Positions 1 to 12,048 of a stretch of 64,000 nucleotides of DNA are shown piece by piece. The translations under genes were made by a program, and so were the position numbers. Under the pieces are notes generated by a model that worked only from the letters and a program-made list of their open reading frames with translations, made no database searches and had not been told where the DNA came from. Positions within the stretch are counted from its first letter, which is position 1. Each line of letters starts with the position of its first letter. Source of the DNA: Prostheceraeus crozeri (Eukaryota; Platyhelminthes; Polycladida; Euryleptidae); the NCBI GenBank assembly GCA_907163375.1, contig CAJQUW010012973.1, positions 461,117 to 525,116 on the forward strand. The letters run 5' to 3'.

Positions 1-181
1 TGATCTTAAGGGGTAACCAGAATACAGGAAGCTACACTAGGCGATCAAAAAAATGATTTTCAAAAATGCCGAAAATGGCTGTTTTCAAGTTGGTCTAGCT
101 GTTTTCTATACGTCAGTTTTGACTCCAAATTGATACTGAAACTTCCAAATATGATATCTTTGGTCTTATATTTGGTCTATT

Positions 182-292
182 AAATGGATTCTACCCAACC
201 TCTCGAAATTAATGCAAAATGTAATGCTATTTCCTATTATGAAATAGCATCACATTGTGCATTAATTTTGAAAAGTTGGGTAGAATCCGTTT
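182..292. repeat. near-perfect hairpin (palindromic repeat)
   Basis: Two arms of about 52 bp (182-233 and 241-292) are inverted copies of each other with only about six mismatches, separated by a 7-bp loop. The outer arm begins with GGATTCTACCCAAC on the left and ends with its complement on the right. The structure looks like a small fold-back MITE or the joined ends of a collapsed transposon. No coding capacity and no clear target duplication are seen. Confidence 0.85.
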
Positions 293-1240
293 AACTTGTA
301 TTCTTTTTGTGAGCCCGATAATCCTGGGTTACTTTTGTATAGCGCGCAGTTTTTAGAAAGGCTTAAAAATTGATCTGGTTGAATTTTTCTATGAACAGGA
401 ATGATTTGCTTGCATTCGTATGAGTGATTTATGAATCAGAGGGATCAACAACAGCAATTGTTCATTGCAAACTCAATCAATCAATGGTTGGCATGGAACT
501 TTGATGATGATATCTATAAATATTTGTACACGCCTGCCTCTACTCATTGGGAATTCTTCACTATTTAAATTCCATTTATGGAAGTGAATACTTGAAATAG
601 TTAGCAGCTAAAGTACAAATGTAAAGTAAAATGAAATTCAGTCAGCCGTCGTCGTGTAATATCTATGTATCTCACCTAAAGAAGCCTCCATTTGCACTTG
701 AGAAGTCTGAATTATTTTATTCATGTGTGATTTAATGCTAGTAGTTCCCTATATATATATAACGATCTCGAATTTGATGAGTGAAACGCAGATGAGAGTC
801 TCTCAGTACCATTTAAAAATACAGAAGGGTAGCCTATACATGAGAACCTTGTCTGATTATGCCTACCAGTTAGTAGTGATGCAACATCAATGCATTGATA
901 CCTGCGAAAATGTTGCTGCTACCAGGAAAAGATCAAGAAAATGAAGATCGAAATTATGTCGACAATACATTAGGTAATTTATTTGGTTCTACTAGATAAA
1001 CATTAATGGTTCGTGGGTTTCGTTAAGAAAACATTCTGCAAAGCTGAATCAGTTAAAAACTATTTACGCTATCACAACTCACCATTAGAATAATTGAAAT
1101 TATTTAATGTAATTGCTTACTTCAGAAGACAGTAAGATAAATGTATCCTGAGCATTTTTTAGAAACTTAACTATTCAAAAATACAATGTCTCCTTTATGG
1201 TCTTCCTGACAGTACGGTACCTTATCAAAACTCCAATCAG
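293..1240. other. unannotated intronic/intergenic stretch
   Basis: No coding exon, RNA gene or recognised mobile element is visible. Only short open frames without family resemblance are present. If the thrombospondin-type gene on the minus strand continues to the left, this is intron. Confidence 0.5.
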
Positions 1241-1464
1241 CTGTGTGCCCCAATCAAAAAGTGCCCGATTTTTATTCGACTCCAAACCTGAAGACACTAG
1301 AAGTTCTTAGAGTTATCGAAATGCGCCACGTCCGTGAAAGTGTTACCGGAAGGTTATGCATGATTGCAAAAGACAGATCAACACGCTATCGTTCGAATGA
1401 CAAGTTACAGTTATGTACAGTTCTGTACATTGTTGTTGTGTTGTGGTTGAACATAGCCGACTAC

Positions 1465-1656
1465 CTGGGCAAACAAAGTCGTTGCAGTCTTCATACATCG
1501 ATTCGTCCTCCGCTGCAATACCCTCTGTTGTGAGACATGGTGATCCCGTGCCTTGTGGAACAGGGTTGGTACAATTCCGTGTTATAAGTCGTTGTCCACC
1601 TCCACAAGATTTTGAACAGGATTGTGATTTGTCCCATTCTGTCCAGCCAACATCCA
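1465..1656 (-). CDS. thrombospondin type 1 (TSP1) exon, old left copy
   Basis: This is a single 192-bp exon (64 codons) of a secreted or surface multidomain protein. It is bounded by an AG acceptor (1657-1658) and a GT donor (1463-1464), with phase 1 at both ends. The translation starts GWTEWDKSQSCSKSCGGG and ends NDFVCPG. It shows the WxxW pair used for C-mannosylation, the CSxSCG core that fits the O-fucose consensus CxxS/TCG, and all six cysteines of a TSP1 repeat. It is closest to the exon at 33,151-33,342. The third tryptophan found in some TSP1 repeats is absent. It is the only complete TSP1 exon in the left, decayed block. Whether it is still spliced into a transcript cannot be told from sequence. 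Confidence 0.85.
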
Positions 1657-2160
1657 CTGCACGCGAGGGATCGAGAGATTTGCATTTGAAAATGATAATA
1701 TAATAAAAAGTCGCATAATCACACTTGCAAGTGTTTGTAATTCATAACTAAGTCAGACATAGTCAACTAAACGCTTCAACTACACGGAAATTACAACAAA
1801 ACTAAGACTTGTCTTTGCCTTGTACATTGTTGCTGCTGAAGGTAGTTTAACAATAATTTGGCTAATCACTTTGTTTTGGAAGATCAATCGCTCAACGTGA
1901 ACGGTGATAAAGCAGAAGCTGCGCAGTTACCAGTTTCATTCCTCGGCACTCAATGGAATTAGGTGTTTACACGCTGATCCATCATCAGTTAATCTGGTAC
2001 ATTTTGTACCGTTGAATAGATGCCGTCATCTGTCACTTGAAATATCAAGATTAGGAGGCCGATACTTTGTGAAAGTTTTCCATTATTCTATCCGCATATG
2101 CATATACTCCAGCAATTAGCAGCAGATATTTCATAGTCCTCGTTCTACATACCTAGTAAA
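1657..2160. repeat. intron block duplicated at about 3,670-4,135
   Basis: The sequence immediately upstream (on the minus strand) of the TSP1 exon is repeated, with roughly 20% divergence, after the truncated TSP1 exon at 3,561-3,671. Together with the similarity of 1,310-1,465 to 3,411-3,560, this shows that an exon plus its flanking introns was duplicated as one block about 2.1 kb apart. Confidence 0.7.
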
Positions 2161-2469
2161 GGTAGCTCATCAGTCAACTTCATCATTAGCCTCTATTCAA
2201 AAAGCGATTTGACCTTGTTGTCTGTCTACAAAAGCTGTCTATGCTTTGCTGTAGGTTGCTTAATTGGACGAAACTCGCGGATCCTTAGCACTTGAAGGAT
2301 TTTTCCGGTAAATCTGTAGTAAGACCAGGTGATCTACTTCTCAAAACTCTATCAACCTTGTGCTAAATGAAGAGTTGCCCACTGATTTGTTCTCCTTTAC
2401 CCATTTTCCTCTTTCGGGCGTTCAACGGTCCTAAAAAGGTGCCAGATGTCAATGCTTGACATCATACTT

Positions 2470-3410
2470 GAACTTCGATCAGACCCACCTCTCTAGGACG
2501 CAGCACAGCTCTGTAAAGCTTAATATCCAAATAATAAGCAGCCATCAGAGCACCTGAATTCACAACAACGTATGAAACAGCCAATGATAGAGGAGCAATT
2601 TCATACTCTTATCGAGCACACCTTCAATTCCAAGCATAAGTGTCAGTCGGTATATGTGTCTTCTAGTTAACGTCAGTGTTTGACTGACATATTCCCTATT
2701 CCCAGTCCCCATTCCTTCTCAAGGACTAGAGGTAGTCGATGACCAGCAGCGATTCGCCATATCCGTTTGTGTCGACGTTATTTTATGTGTCCCCATAAAT
2801 ATAAATGCAACGCCAAAGTTGATATCTACAGCACTCTTGGTCTGAGCTGCAAATGCAATGCCGAACGCTCCACACGCCATGTTGCAGCAAATGACACCAA
2901 CAGAAGAGCTTTGATATCCGCTGGGATACATGCCGCTCTCAAGCCAAGCGGCTTTAGTCGCGATGACGGCAACGCCAAGACGGTGCAGCTGTCATCCGTT
3001 GGAAGGCAGGTCGACCACCTCTCATCACACTTCACCTCTTGGTGAAATTCAAGGTTCATTGGAAGGTGGTGGCATTCGAGCCTCGAAAGCTGAGGAGATG
3101 AATGGACGAAAATATAGACGCCTGATGCATGACCATGGTTTCTGTCTATTTGCAATAGAAACTTTACGTGCCTGGGGATGTGCACGCAAATGGAAATCAT
3201 GTATCCCCAACGCAGTCAATACCTCCTTCGATGACACACGCAAATGTGCACACACAAAATGCAACACCCGAATTAACCATAATTCATTCGTCAGAGACAT
3301 AATACACAGAAGTTATTCACACAACACAATGTCATTTCAACAAGTTGCATGACTGTTTCACTGATGCTATTATTCCTACAATGTCTGCTGGTTATCATAA
3401 ATGCAGCATC
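2470..3410. repeat. diverged copy of the intron block at 32,090-32,990
   Basis: Several stretches, for example around 2,855-2,925, match copy A around 32,430-32,500 and copy B around 57,260-57,330, with many substitutions and small indels. Scattered open frames on both strands are not conserved between the three copies, so I see no gene here. It is an older copy of an intron of the TSP1/lectin gene. Confidence 0.6.
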
Positions 3411-3560
3411 GATTAGATTTATTGAAATACGCCACGTCTGTGAAAGTGTTACCGGAAGGTTATGCATGATTGCAAAAGACAAATCAACACGCTATCGTTC
3501 GAATGACAAGTTAAAATTCTGTATATTGCTGTTGTGTTGTGGTTGAACATAGCCACCTAC

Positions 3561-3671
3561 CTGGGCAAACAAAGTCGTTGCAGTCTTCATACATCGATGC
3601 GTCCTCCGCTGCAATACCCTCTGTTGTGAGACATGATGATCCGGTGCTTTGTTGAACAGGGTTGGTACAAT
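3561..3671 (-). pseudogene. truncated TSP1 exon (3' half only)
   Basis: The minus strand reads the C-terminal half of a TSP1 exon, ending ESMYEDCNDFVCPG-like with the usual GT donor at 3,559-3,560. The first half, with the WxxW and CSxSCG motifs and the acceptor, is missing; the match stops in a T-run near 3,671. The flanking intron resembles that of the complete exon at 1,465-1,656. It is a broken duplicate that can no longer supply a folded TSP1 domain. Confidence 0.8.
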
Positions 3672-4137
3672 TTTTTTTAATATAATAAAAAGTTGCATAA
3701 TCACACGTGCAAGTGCTTGTAATTCATCACTAAGTCAAATATACTCGTAGTCAACAATACGCTTCACCTAAATTAGAACAATAACAAGGGGCTTGTCTTC
3801 GACTTGAAAAGACGAGCTGCCGAAGGTATTTATATAGTACAATGATTGGGCTAATCATTTTGTTTATGAAGATCAATCACTAAGGCAGAAGGTGCACAGT
3901 TATAAAGCTTCATTCCTTCGTATTTAGTGGATTTAGGTGCTCACACGGTGAACGATCATCAATTGATCTGCTACATTTTGTAACAATGCAGCCATTTTTC
4001 GTTTGAAATATCAGGATGAGGAAGCCAATACTTTGAGACTGTTTTCCATTAATCTTTCCGCATATGCAGATGCCGATTCTCCAGATATTGGCAGAAAATA
4101 TTTCATGGTCCTTGTTCTAGAGACTAGAGTAGCCTTT

Positions 4138-5270
4138 AGGTGCGCTTGCACATGAAACGGTTTTGCTTACACTTTATTGCTGCCACCTTAATTGCACGTG
4201 TAAACGCTGCTGACACTCTGGTCTGAGACTAGATGGCTGACATTTTTGGAAGTTGCTGCAACCGAGTGTCAGTGAATATATTGCACGTGTAAACGGCTCC
4301 TGACACTTTATGAAAAGTGTCTGCCACAAGTGTCACTAAAATTGATCGAGGCGCAACTTTTAGCTGACACTTTTACTGACACTCATAGGACCGTGATCGG
4401 AACACAACGACCTGACTTCTTGGGGGCTGAATTTGTTCTTGCTATTTTCATTATCACCAGTCATTAAATTACTAATGATGTCCTAATGTACATAATTCAC
4501 CAACATACATCTTTTCTGCATTGCTACTGCTTACGATTGTGTTTACAGTTTACATTAATTTCAGCTTCATATTATTAGGACAAAATTGTTTTTCCTGAAT
4601 ATCCTTGTACAAGAAGCTTCACCTGCTTGTGGGAGTATCTAGTATTGTTTGATCGGGAATATCTCATCACAAGACATGACTTACATCTGCTTACTTTTGC
4701 ATGGGAATTTAGTCATCGAATTTGCAGTCGCGTATCGGTACAAGGCCGCTTGGTAACTGTGCAATAGATAAATGCATTAGCAGGTGGGACTCATTTTTCT
4801 CGAGTAAAATGAATCTTTGATTGTTTGGTTGTTATATTGACATCGACAAATTTATACAGCATTCAGTAAAAGTTAGTAAAACGATGATCTCTGCTTTATC
4901 AATGACTGAAAACGAAATGCCGCAAACGAAAATTGAATGGACAAGGACGTTAATCAATGACCTGATCGATGAATGCGAGCAGTATCCCTGTTTATGGAAC
5001 GTGCACAATCACGAATATCGATATAGAATAATAAGGCCGAAGCATGGGGGAAGATTGCCGCGAAATTCAAAACAGACAACAATTAAAGAGGTTCAGTGAA
5101 AAACACATACCTAGCAGGACTCAGTTCCACAACGAAATCAAAAAAGCAAAAGTTGGGTAGGGGCTTGATAGGGTATTTTCTTGATCACAATAAATTCTGT
5201 TTCCAAATACAAACCCATCTGCCAAATATAAACCCATGGGCCTGTATTTGGTTGGGTTCGTAAATGGAAA
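4138..5270 (+). mobile_element. PIF/Harbinger-like element remnant with MADF gene
   Basis: An open frame at 4,821-5,099 encodes a MADF-type DNA-binding domain: residues about 38-60 read TLINDLIDECEQYPCLWNV, the typical MADF start. The rest of the domain (KAWGKIAAKFKT) continues in another frame from about 5,035, so the gene is frameshifted. MADF/Myb-like proteins are the second gene of PIF/Harbinger transposons. The left edge TTA-GGTGCGCTTGC fits a Harbinger end with a 3-bp TTA target, but no matching right end was found. Repeated GTGTCAG/CTGACACT motifs lie at 4,200-4,390. No DDE transposase is present. It could instead be a decayed host MADF gene. Confidence 0.55.
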
Positions 5271-5278
5271 AGTACGAT

Positions 5279-5303
5279 AATTTGTCCCAGTCTGTCCAAC
5301 CGT
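5279..5303 (-). pseudogene. TSP1 exon stub (5' end only)
   Basis: Only the acceptor and about the first eight codons of a TSP1 exon remain (GWTDWDK in the minus-strand reading). The minus-strand intron upstream matches that of the intact exon at 34,883-35,068. The rest of the exon is replaced by the MADF-bearing sequence, so the insertion or an accompanying deletion destroyed this exon. Confidence 0.7.
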
Positions 5304-6591
5304 CTGCGAGGGATAGAGAGAGTTTATTTAGAGTTCAAATCATGTTCACCCCGTAAGTTTGAAATGCCTTGATGAAATGTGATTCATTCTCAATTCTTTT
5401 CTTGTCAATAGGACAGCGTTTAAAAGTATGGAAGTTGAATCAGCATAAATTTTAATGCCATTTGATATAGCCAATCTATAATTGAAATCCGCTATCCAAA
5501 GGAAAACATCGTCGCTTAATTTTCACATTTCTGCCTGATATCTGATACGTACGTCTTCATCCATCCAGTTTCAAAAAACTTGCGAATATCTCTAGAATTG
5601 CTCTGTAACCAAGTTTACAGACCGCTTAGTATGTAAGTATTAATTCCAATAATGAAGATCACCGGATCAATGGCATGTTTGATATAATTCACATTCAAAA
5701 AACTGGTTAGTTTGCTAACCTTCAGCCGTGGATGTTGGTATCCAATCGTCTGACAACCATGATGCACTGAGCCACATTCATCAATGATGAATTTTAGAGA
5801 GCTTCTTAGAGAGATATAATATAGTGAAAGAGTCCTCATAAAGATTCCCAATAATTCTTTCATACTGGCGCAATTTCACATCAAGGTGACCCTTAGTAAT
5901 TTGAATAAACTTTCTGCTGTCAGAGGTTGCATTGCATTTGAAGCCCAGGATGCTGCTATAAATAAAACATTACCATCAGCAAGTTATCACTGGTGAAGCA
6001 TGAGATGAATAAGCATTTTCTAGAATCGGAAATCCCGAGCTTCATGATCAAGAGGGTTTACCTTCTCATGTGAAAGTCGAAGAAAGGCGTTTAGCTAAAT
6101 AATGTCAATAATGTGTGGGGAGTTCGTATAATAGTTCAAACAGGACAGTCATTTCGAAGGGAATATGCGAATATAGCGGTGGAAAACTGCATCCCGAGTG
6201 TTTCCCAACAATGTTTAATGAGCATGGAATGTCAATGCAATCTTTGGATGTCAGGCTAAACTGACAAGCAGTTATGTTGTTCTCTTTACAGGTTTGATTG
6301 AATATTAAGGTATGTTGAGATTTATTAATTTGATATAACTTTTCTGTCTTTACAAATAGACATTTTTCTTCGATTTCTTACTTTGTCAAAACGATTAACG
6401 AGTACCACTTTATGGCAAATAATCCTTCTATATTTTGCAAAACTTCGAATATTACTTGGTCTACACTCAACCAATAATGAATTACAAATCATAATTCACT
6501 TTTTATAACTATAACTACAAAACATTATAAAACAAAATGTTTCCAAAAGTGGAGGCAGTGTATAATGATGAATCAAGACATACGAGCTTAC
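5304..6591. other. intron, older copy of 35,069-35,610 plus unrecognised sequence
   Basis: The first 330 bases align with the intron at 35,069-35,430. The pogo-like element present in copies A and B is absent here. The remainder contains only short unsupported open frames. Confidence 0.6.
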
Positions 6592-6852
6592 CATGTATGC
6601 AAAGTGGGGATTCGTTAGCAATTCCAGAGCTGACTGAGTCTCCACCATACGCAGCGACCTCAATGAGTGTTATCATTCTGTCATGTGAGTGTCCAGCAAA
6701 GAAGATGAACCGAGCTTCGACTGAACACATGACCACATATGTTGCTTGTTCAACGTGGACCGTCATGACAGTCCCACATATGGAGAAATTAGGGATTTCT
6801 TCGGGCTCGCAAGATTTGAATACATTGGAGTAGTGAATGCTAAAGTTGGTTG
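6592..6852 (-). CDS. F-type-lectin-like domain, C-half exon (left copy)
   Basis: This 261-bp exon (87 codons, phase 1 at both ends) has an AG acceptor at 6,853-6,854 and a GTAAGC donor at 6,590-6,591. The product contains a cysteine pair (FSICGTV and VVMCSVEAR), then ARFIFFAG and IEVAAYG. This matches the C-terminal half of the fucolectin/F5-8C galactose-binding fold, where a late strand ends in EVxVYG. It pairs with the N-half exon at 9,866-10,087, the next upstream exon on the minus strand. It is nearly identical to the exons at 38,666-38,926 and 63,524-63,791. Sugar binding is not assured (see the N-half exons). Confidence 0.8.
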
Positions 6853-7326
6853 CTGTAACAAGAATATTAAAGAATTGTAGCAAGTGTGTAGAGTAAAAGC
6901 ACAGTTTGATGAAAATGTGGCCTACATGTACCTTGCACTTGAAATCACTGCGGAAGCGAAAATGATATGCAAATCAATTCCAAATTCCCTAACAAATGCT
7001 ACAAGATTCTCACATCTTTAAAGAGATTTGGTCTGCTTTCTATGCGAATACTGACTTTCCTTTATATATATGTTCGCATGTGTTTGGCATGCAGCTTGGC
7101 GAACAACTGCCTCTTAGATTTATAAGTACACATATATATATATACACATACATGTATATATTAATGTTATTGTAAAAAACTAGAAAAATTCAGATATAGA
7201 ATTCCATTACTAACGATACAATTAGTTTCACGGCTGAGCCGATTTTCTAATGTGACATCAAATATACTGTAGTAGAGAAGAGATGGAATAGGTTTTAAAA
7301 TTTAAAGTCTATGATTGGCGTGATAT
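6853..7326. other. intron with AT microsatellite
   Basis: The first 70 bases still match copy A after 38,926, and similarity is lost near 6,925. A TA/CA-rich simple repeat lies at about 7,128-7,162. No gene is seen. Confidence 0.5.
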
Positions 7327-9205
7327 TAGACATGAATGCTATTTTGCATTGACCAAGATATATTTTCGCCTGTGTCGGCTAATGATTTCTGACTTTTTGT
7401 TCAAAAGACTTTGGCCTCTATACATTAAGATATGATATTTTTCTGATGTGCATAGATGGCAACGTCTCGTTCCACATGGGTGTTGATTGTTGAAGTATCT
7501 TCCATTTGATTTCATACTCTTAATCATTATCGTTATGATCCCAAATATGTTTTGACAGAACTGTTTCATTTTTGTATCTAATATTTGTAAACGACTTTTT
7601 GTGATTGCGGTATCTTTCTTTAAATTCATTTTCGAATTGGCCGATATATATTTTGGTCGGATGTGACGGTTACGTGGTAAACCACGCATTTTTGAAGACA
7701 GTTTCCGTCCAGGGGGCACAATTGTTTAGTTCTGCAGTTGCATTTATTGTTGATATTGCTACTTTCATTACTTCTTACATTGTTCAGTATTCTTGAATTA
7801 TGATTATTAATGATGTTGCCCATATTAGGCATGCAACAATAGTTGACTTTGACAGTGAAGGTGTTGACTGATCATATTCAAAAAAACGTTTGCCGACGTT
7901 TGTTTTCACATTTAAGGAGTATGGAGGATTGAACCAAATAACCTTTTTCTTTCTTCAATTTGATGTTTTGTTTTCTTGTAAGCAAAGTTCTTCTTTAAAA
8001 CCACTTCTGGTCAGTGCTCTTTGATAAAATGGTTTTTCCAGGTTGAATTCATCAGCACCGCAAGATAGATTCGATAGTCTGCTTTCGATCATGTTTGGGA
8101 TACCTTTTACAATTGTAGGTGGGTGACTTGATTTCACGTTGATATAAATTGGGTTTTGATTAGGTTTATTATGCGGTTTTTCCACTTTGTAGGTCGAAGT
8201 ATACGTCCAAAAAATTTGTTGATTTGATATTACATTCAACAGTAATTTTTAATTCATGCTTTTGAAAGATTTTTATCGTTTCCTTTCTTTCTTTATCAGC
8301 GGATGGCCCGGAAGTATTTCTAAGAATAGCTAAGCCGTCATCTCTGAAGAGACCAATGTTGTCTTTTCCAAATCGGTTGCTTAACTCATGCAAAAGGTAA
8401 AGACCCACCAATTCACAAATTTCTGCACCAGCAAAGCTTCCCATTGTGACATCGAAGGAGCCATTGTTTTCCCGTTTTACCCATGTATCAGAATAATCAA
8501 ATAGGAGAGATTTTCGAGAATGCATGATTGCTTCAATTTCTTTCTCGGAGAAACGTGTAAATTCTTCAGCAAGGTTGATGCTATCTAAAATCAATTGTTC
8601 AGAGATTGAAGGATAAAAATCAATAATGTCAAATTTTATAAATTTGTAATTCCTCTTTTCTGGTATATTGCTGAACCACTGGATAACTGCCGCTGTTTGT
8701 TTCCATTGCATCAAATTTGAGGTTTCTCGGATTATCTTGTTATGTTTATCCAGAATGTGTTTGCTGATTATTCTGATTTCTGTTTTCGATGGATTGATTA
8801 ATCTGCACTTCATTGAATTGGAGAAATTGTCTTTATGATCCTCGAAAGTAATGAAAGCAGGTTTCGATGAATGTCCTTCGAATTTCGTCTCAACATTGAA
8901 CTGCTTTGCAACTTGTTTCGCCTCAATATTTAGCTTTTTTGTAATATTGTCTTTCTTGTAGACCTTCGTAATGCTTTCAGTTAGCATTTTCTGATAATTT
9001 TCCTTAGGAATTTCGTATAAATTATTAGTTTTGTCTGCGAATACTAGGATGTTTTTTGATTAACTGATTTCTTCTTTGTCATTTTTCAATTGTTGCAAAA
9101 ATTCATTCCTCTTATTTCTGAATTCAATTTCTTGAATCAGTTTGTATAATGATTGCTCAAATGCAACAAGATGTTCATCATTAGGGGACACTTATTTGAT
9201 TTAAA
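7327..9205 (-). mobile_element. Penelope-like retroelement (RT plus GIY-YIG endonuclease), decayed
   Basis: The longest minus-strand frame (8,169-8,987, 272 residues) is a reverse transcriptase of the Penelope type. It has FDIIDFYPSIS, MGSFAGAEICELVGLYLL, GLFRDDGLAILR and TNFLDVYFDL. Further along, in other frames, follow SSHPPTIVKGIPNMIESRLS (8,060-8,150), the cysteine-rich linker NCNCRTKQLCPLDGNC (about 7,700-7,760) and a GIY-YIG nuclease with YIGQFENEFKERYRNHKKSF (about 7,560-7,650). This domain order is diagnostic of Penelope-like elements with the nuclease at the C-terminus. The frame is broken several times. It lies in the intron between two lectin-like exons, at the point where copy A begins. 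Confidence 0.85.
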
Positions 9206-9865
9206 GCCAAAAGAGTCACATTGTTAATTATTATCATTAGCTTGATCAGGGTTGTTAAAAAAGTAGACTTTCCATCTTATTCTTCGTATGAAACTTTCCA
9301 TTTCCTCTATCATCAATTTGAAATAAACTTGCTTGGTCGACAAAGGAATATTTTTCATCGAGTAATCGAATTGCTTTGACCTGATATCAATATCTGAATT
9401 TTTTAGACATATAGGAATGTATATATGAAACAAAATATTCAATAAAAATGTGTATATGATAAAAATACTCAGGTATCCAGCCTTAGAATTTGTTTGGTAT
9501 AGTGCAATAAACCAATTGATATTCGCAGTTTTTCCCGTCGTCCTATAGGGCATCACTTAAAAAACAAAAATTAGCTTGAAAAATGCACAAGAGATCAAGT
9601 GGATCCAGTAGACCCGGGGTAATTCACATAGTCCTTAACGTGGGAATGTTCGGATGGTAATCATCAAGTTGAGCAAAATAATCCTAGCTAACGACAGAAA
9701 AGTAACTTTATAGATTTTCCAAAAAGAAAAGCGACAGTTTCCTCAATGCACCGCCGTCCTAGGTCATCACTTAAGCAACAAAAACATGAAAGGGAGCAGA
9801 AAATTGAAACAAGCCCGGATAATGCGCATTCAACAAACAAGAGATCAATTAACAATGAAACTTAC

Positions 9866-10087
9866 GTGGATAACTTGCATGGGGATTAAATGTAATCACA
9901 ACTTTGGAAACCTTCATTACATCGCTGAGATCGACTCCAACCCAAGTATTTGTTGATTTCGGAAAAATGATGGCGCCTGTGTATTGATCATCCACCAAAG
10001 CTGATAGGTTGCCATTGCTCCACCAATTTTTTGGGGCAGGATTACTGTATACATCCTTGTTCTTTGATATCATTTCCACCATTTCTC
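9866..10087 (-). CDS. F-type-lectin-like domain, N-half exon (copy A, second domain)
   Basis: The 222-bp exon (74 codons, phase 1 at both ends) is bounded by the acceptor CTTTCAG (10,088 onward) and the donor GTAAGT (9,860-9,865). It reads SKNKDVYSNPAPKNWW, then LSALVDDQYTG, then WVGVDLSDVMKVSKVVIT. This is the N-terminal half of the F5/8C or fucolectin fold (AVDG-like loop, then VDLG..VSKVVI strand). In fucose-binding F-type lectins the corresponding motif is RVDL, with the arginine contacting sugar; here it is GVDL, so canonical fucose binding is probably lost. It joins the C-half exon at 6,592-6,852. Confidence 0.8.
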
Positions 10088-11787
10088 CTGAAAGAGACAT
10101 GAATAATCACTTCGATCATGACTTTTGAACTGTAGACTTTGATAGCTGTAGACCGGTCATTTTGAGTCAACATGTCATTCTAACGATTTTTTTTATTTTC
10201 TTATTCATGTAGAACCGTTTATGGCACATAAATCGGACACAGAAGGATATTAAAAGCACGATAGAGGACTTACACATTATAGAACAATGTCATGATGGAA
10301 ATCTCACGTGGCCATGAGAACTGTTCATAAAGAATGTCCGATTCAATGCGTAAATATACGTAATTTGAGCAATCACGCATTTTTGCATGGTTCCCTCACG
10401 TCGTAGTTACGTTAGTGTTGGTAAATGCCCAACTCTATGATTCTTTTAGTCTAATATTAGACACAGGAAGGTCTCATATACTACATTCATAAAATGCACC
10501 GGTGTAATGAAGCGAATGCCTTGGAGGCAGTCAATGTTATGATGAATAGTGTACAAATGACACATAATATTTTGCCTGAGAATGAGAGTTCGTAATGAAA
10601 CAATGAATACCATTGTTTTTTCTGTAGTAAGTGAAGAATGATGTTGGAAAGCACAATCGTGAAGTGCTATCAATCGAGCAAACCACATACAATGTAGCAA
10701 TCACACAGTGACTGCTATACACAATATATTTCAGAATCTGTGTCTATACCAAAATTCGACGAAACATGCACGTACGTAGCTTTTACATGCACATAGTGTG
10801 CATCTATAAGTATGTTTACATGTGTTATATAAGTGTCAGTGCACTTTGTAAAGATGCACTTATTCTGTCACTTCTCTTTAAAAATATAATCATTTTGATA
10901 ACGACAACAGTTTTACGTAAAATAACTTAGTTTTCTGTGAAAATGAGATTTTCAATGTTTTCTTTGAGTATTTGAAATGCAGTAGCTGTGGAGCCTTGTC
11001 TTTCGGGCTGGTTGTCTTGAAGCCTCTTTCTTTCATGTGTTTATATCATTATCATGCTTGTGATCGGTATGTATGCGAGAATTTGGCAAAAACTTGTCTG
11101 CAATAGCCCAGAATGCTAGGTGTTACCGACTTTCGGAGACATGATAAATCCGAATCGGTTTATGTTGGCAAATATGAATAAACACATGATAGGAAGTGAC
11201 ATGAAGACAACGTGTGACAAAAATTATGGTTCTAGACTGAGCACTTTTAAAAAATCAGACCAAGCACAGAGCATCTCATGTTTTCCGAAAGAATCAATCG
11301 GATTTGCATGTTTCTGATCCTGTCTGACAAAAAGTGGCCGAGAAGATATCGGCAATAATTAGAAGTCATCCCCAGGACTTTTGTCACTTTTTGGATTTTT
11401 CATTCATTCTTTATCAAGAAAGTGTGTTTTCTAACCTAAATTATATTTGTTTACTGACCGATAAAAAAACGCAAAAATGGCATTGTTAGCCACTCTGCCA
11501 ATCATTGGCTATTGTGCCTCATAGCAACATTTAGTCACTTAGAAATATTATTTTCAATGTGTTTTGTCTGTTCTAGTTCTTAAATAATGCATTATAAATT
11601 CAATAGTTCTCACTTAGAAGGGTATTGAATCTATTTCGTCGATATGGTTCTCATAGAAGTTGAGTGGGAAAACTTGTGGCATCAACTGTCTACTGAGTCA
11701 TGCCTACACAAAACAATTAACATGGAATTTCATAAAACTGAAAAGTGTAAGAAATGAAATAAGCCAGGAAAATGACATTTTACTTAC
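10088..11787. other. intron between lectin-like exons (copy A)
   Basis: No coding region or mobile element is recognised. It is nearly identical to 41,651-43,350 in copy B, so the short open frames conserved between the copies reflect recent duplication and are no evidence of coding. Confidence 0.6.
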
Positions 11788-12048
11788 CCGCCTCACACGC
11801 ATCATCCGGAGATCCTGTTCCTGGCACGCCTGTATCAGTTCCATAAACATTTAGCTTGCTGATAACTGCAGCCTTGGTGCTTGCATCACCAATGAGGAAG
11901 ATATAGCGTGCCTCTACTTCACAAGAAACTTCATAAACTGCTTGTGCAGAGGTGACGTTTGAGACAACGGCACAGACGGGAAACGTCCACACATCCACAA
12001 AAGCACATGTCTTGAAAGTGTTGGAATAAACAACTTTGAAGTTGTATG
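11788..12048 (-). CDS. F-type-lectin-like domain, C-half exon (copy A, first domain)
   Basis: This 261-bp exon (87 codons, phase 1 at both ends) has acceptor TTTCAG (12,049 onward) and donor GTAAGT (11,782-11,787). It contains FPVCAVVSN, VSCEVEARYIFLIG and KLNVYGTD, the same paired-cysteine, ARYIF, xVYG pattern as the other C-half exons but clearly diverged from them. The end, GSPDDACEAG, adds a cysteine that may form a linker bond. It pairs with the N-half exon at 25,614-25,817. Confidence 0.8.

Noticed and set aside
2767-3352. Overlapping open frames on both strands
   Set aside because: They are not preserved in the homologous blocks at 32,300-32,990 and 57,150-57,840, so coding is unlikely.
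7120-7170. AT-rich stretch as promoter or replication signal
   Set aside because: It is a simple TA/CA repeat inside an intron with no other supporting signals.
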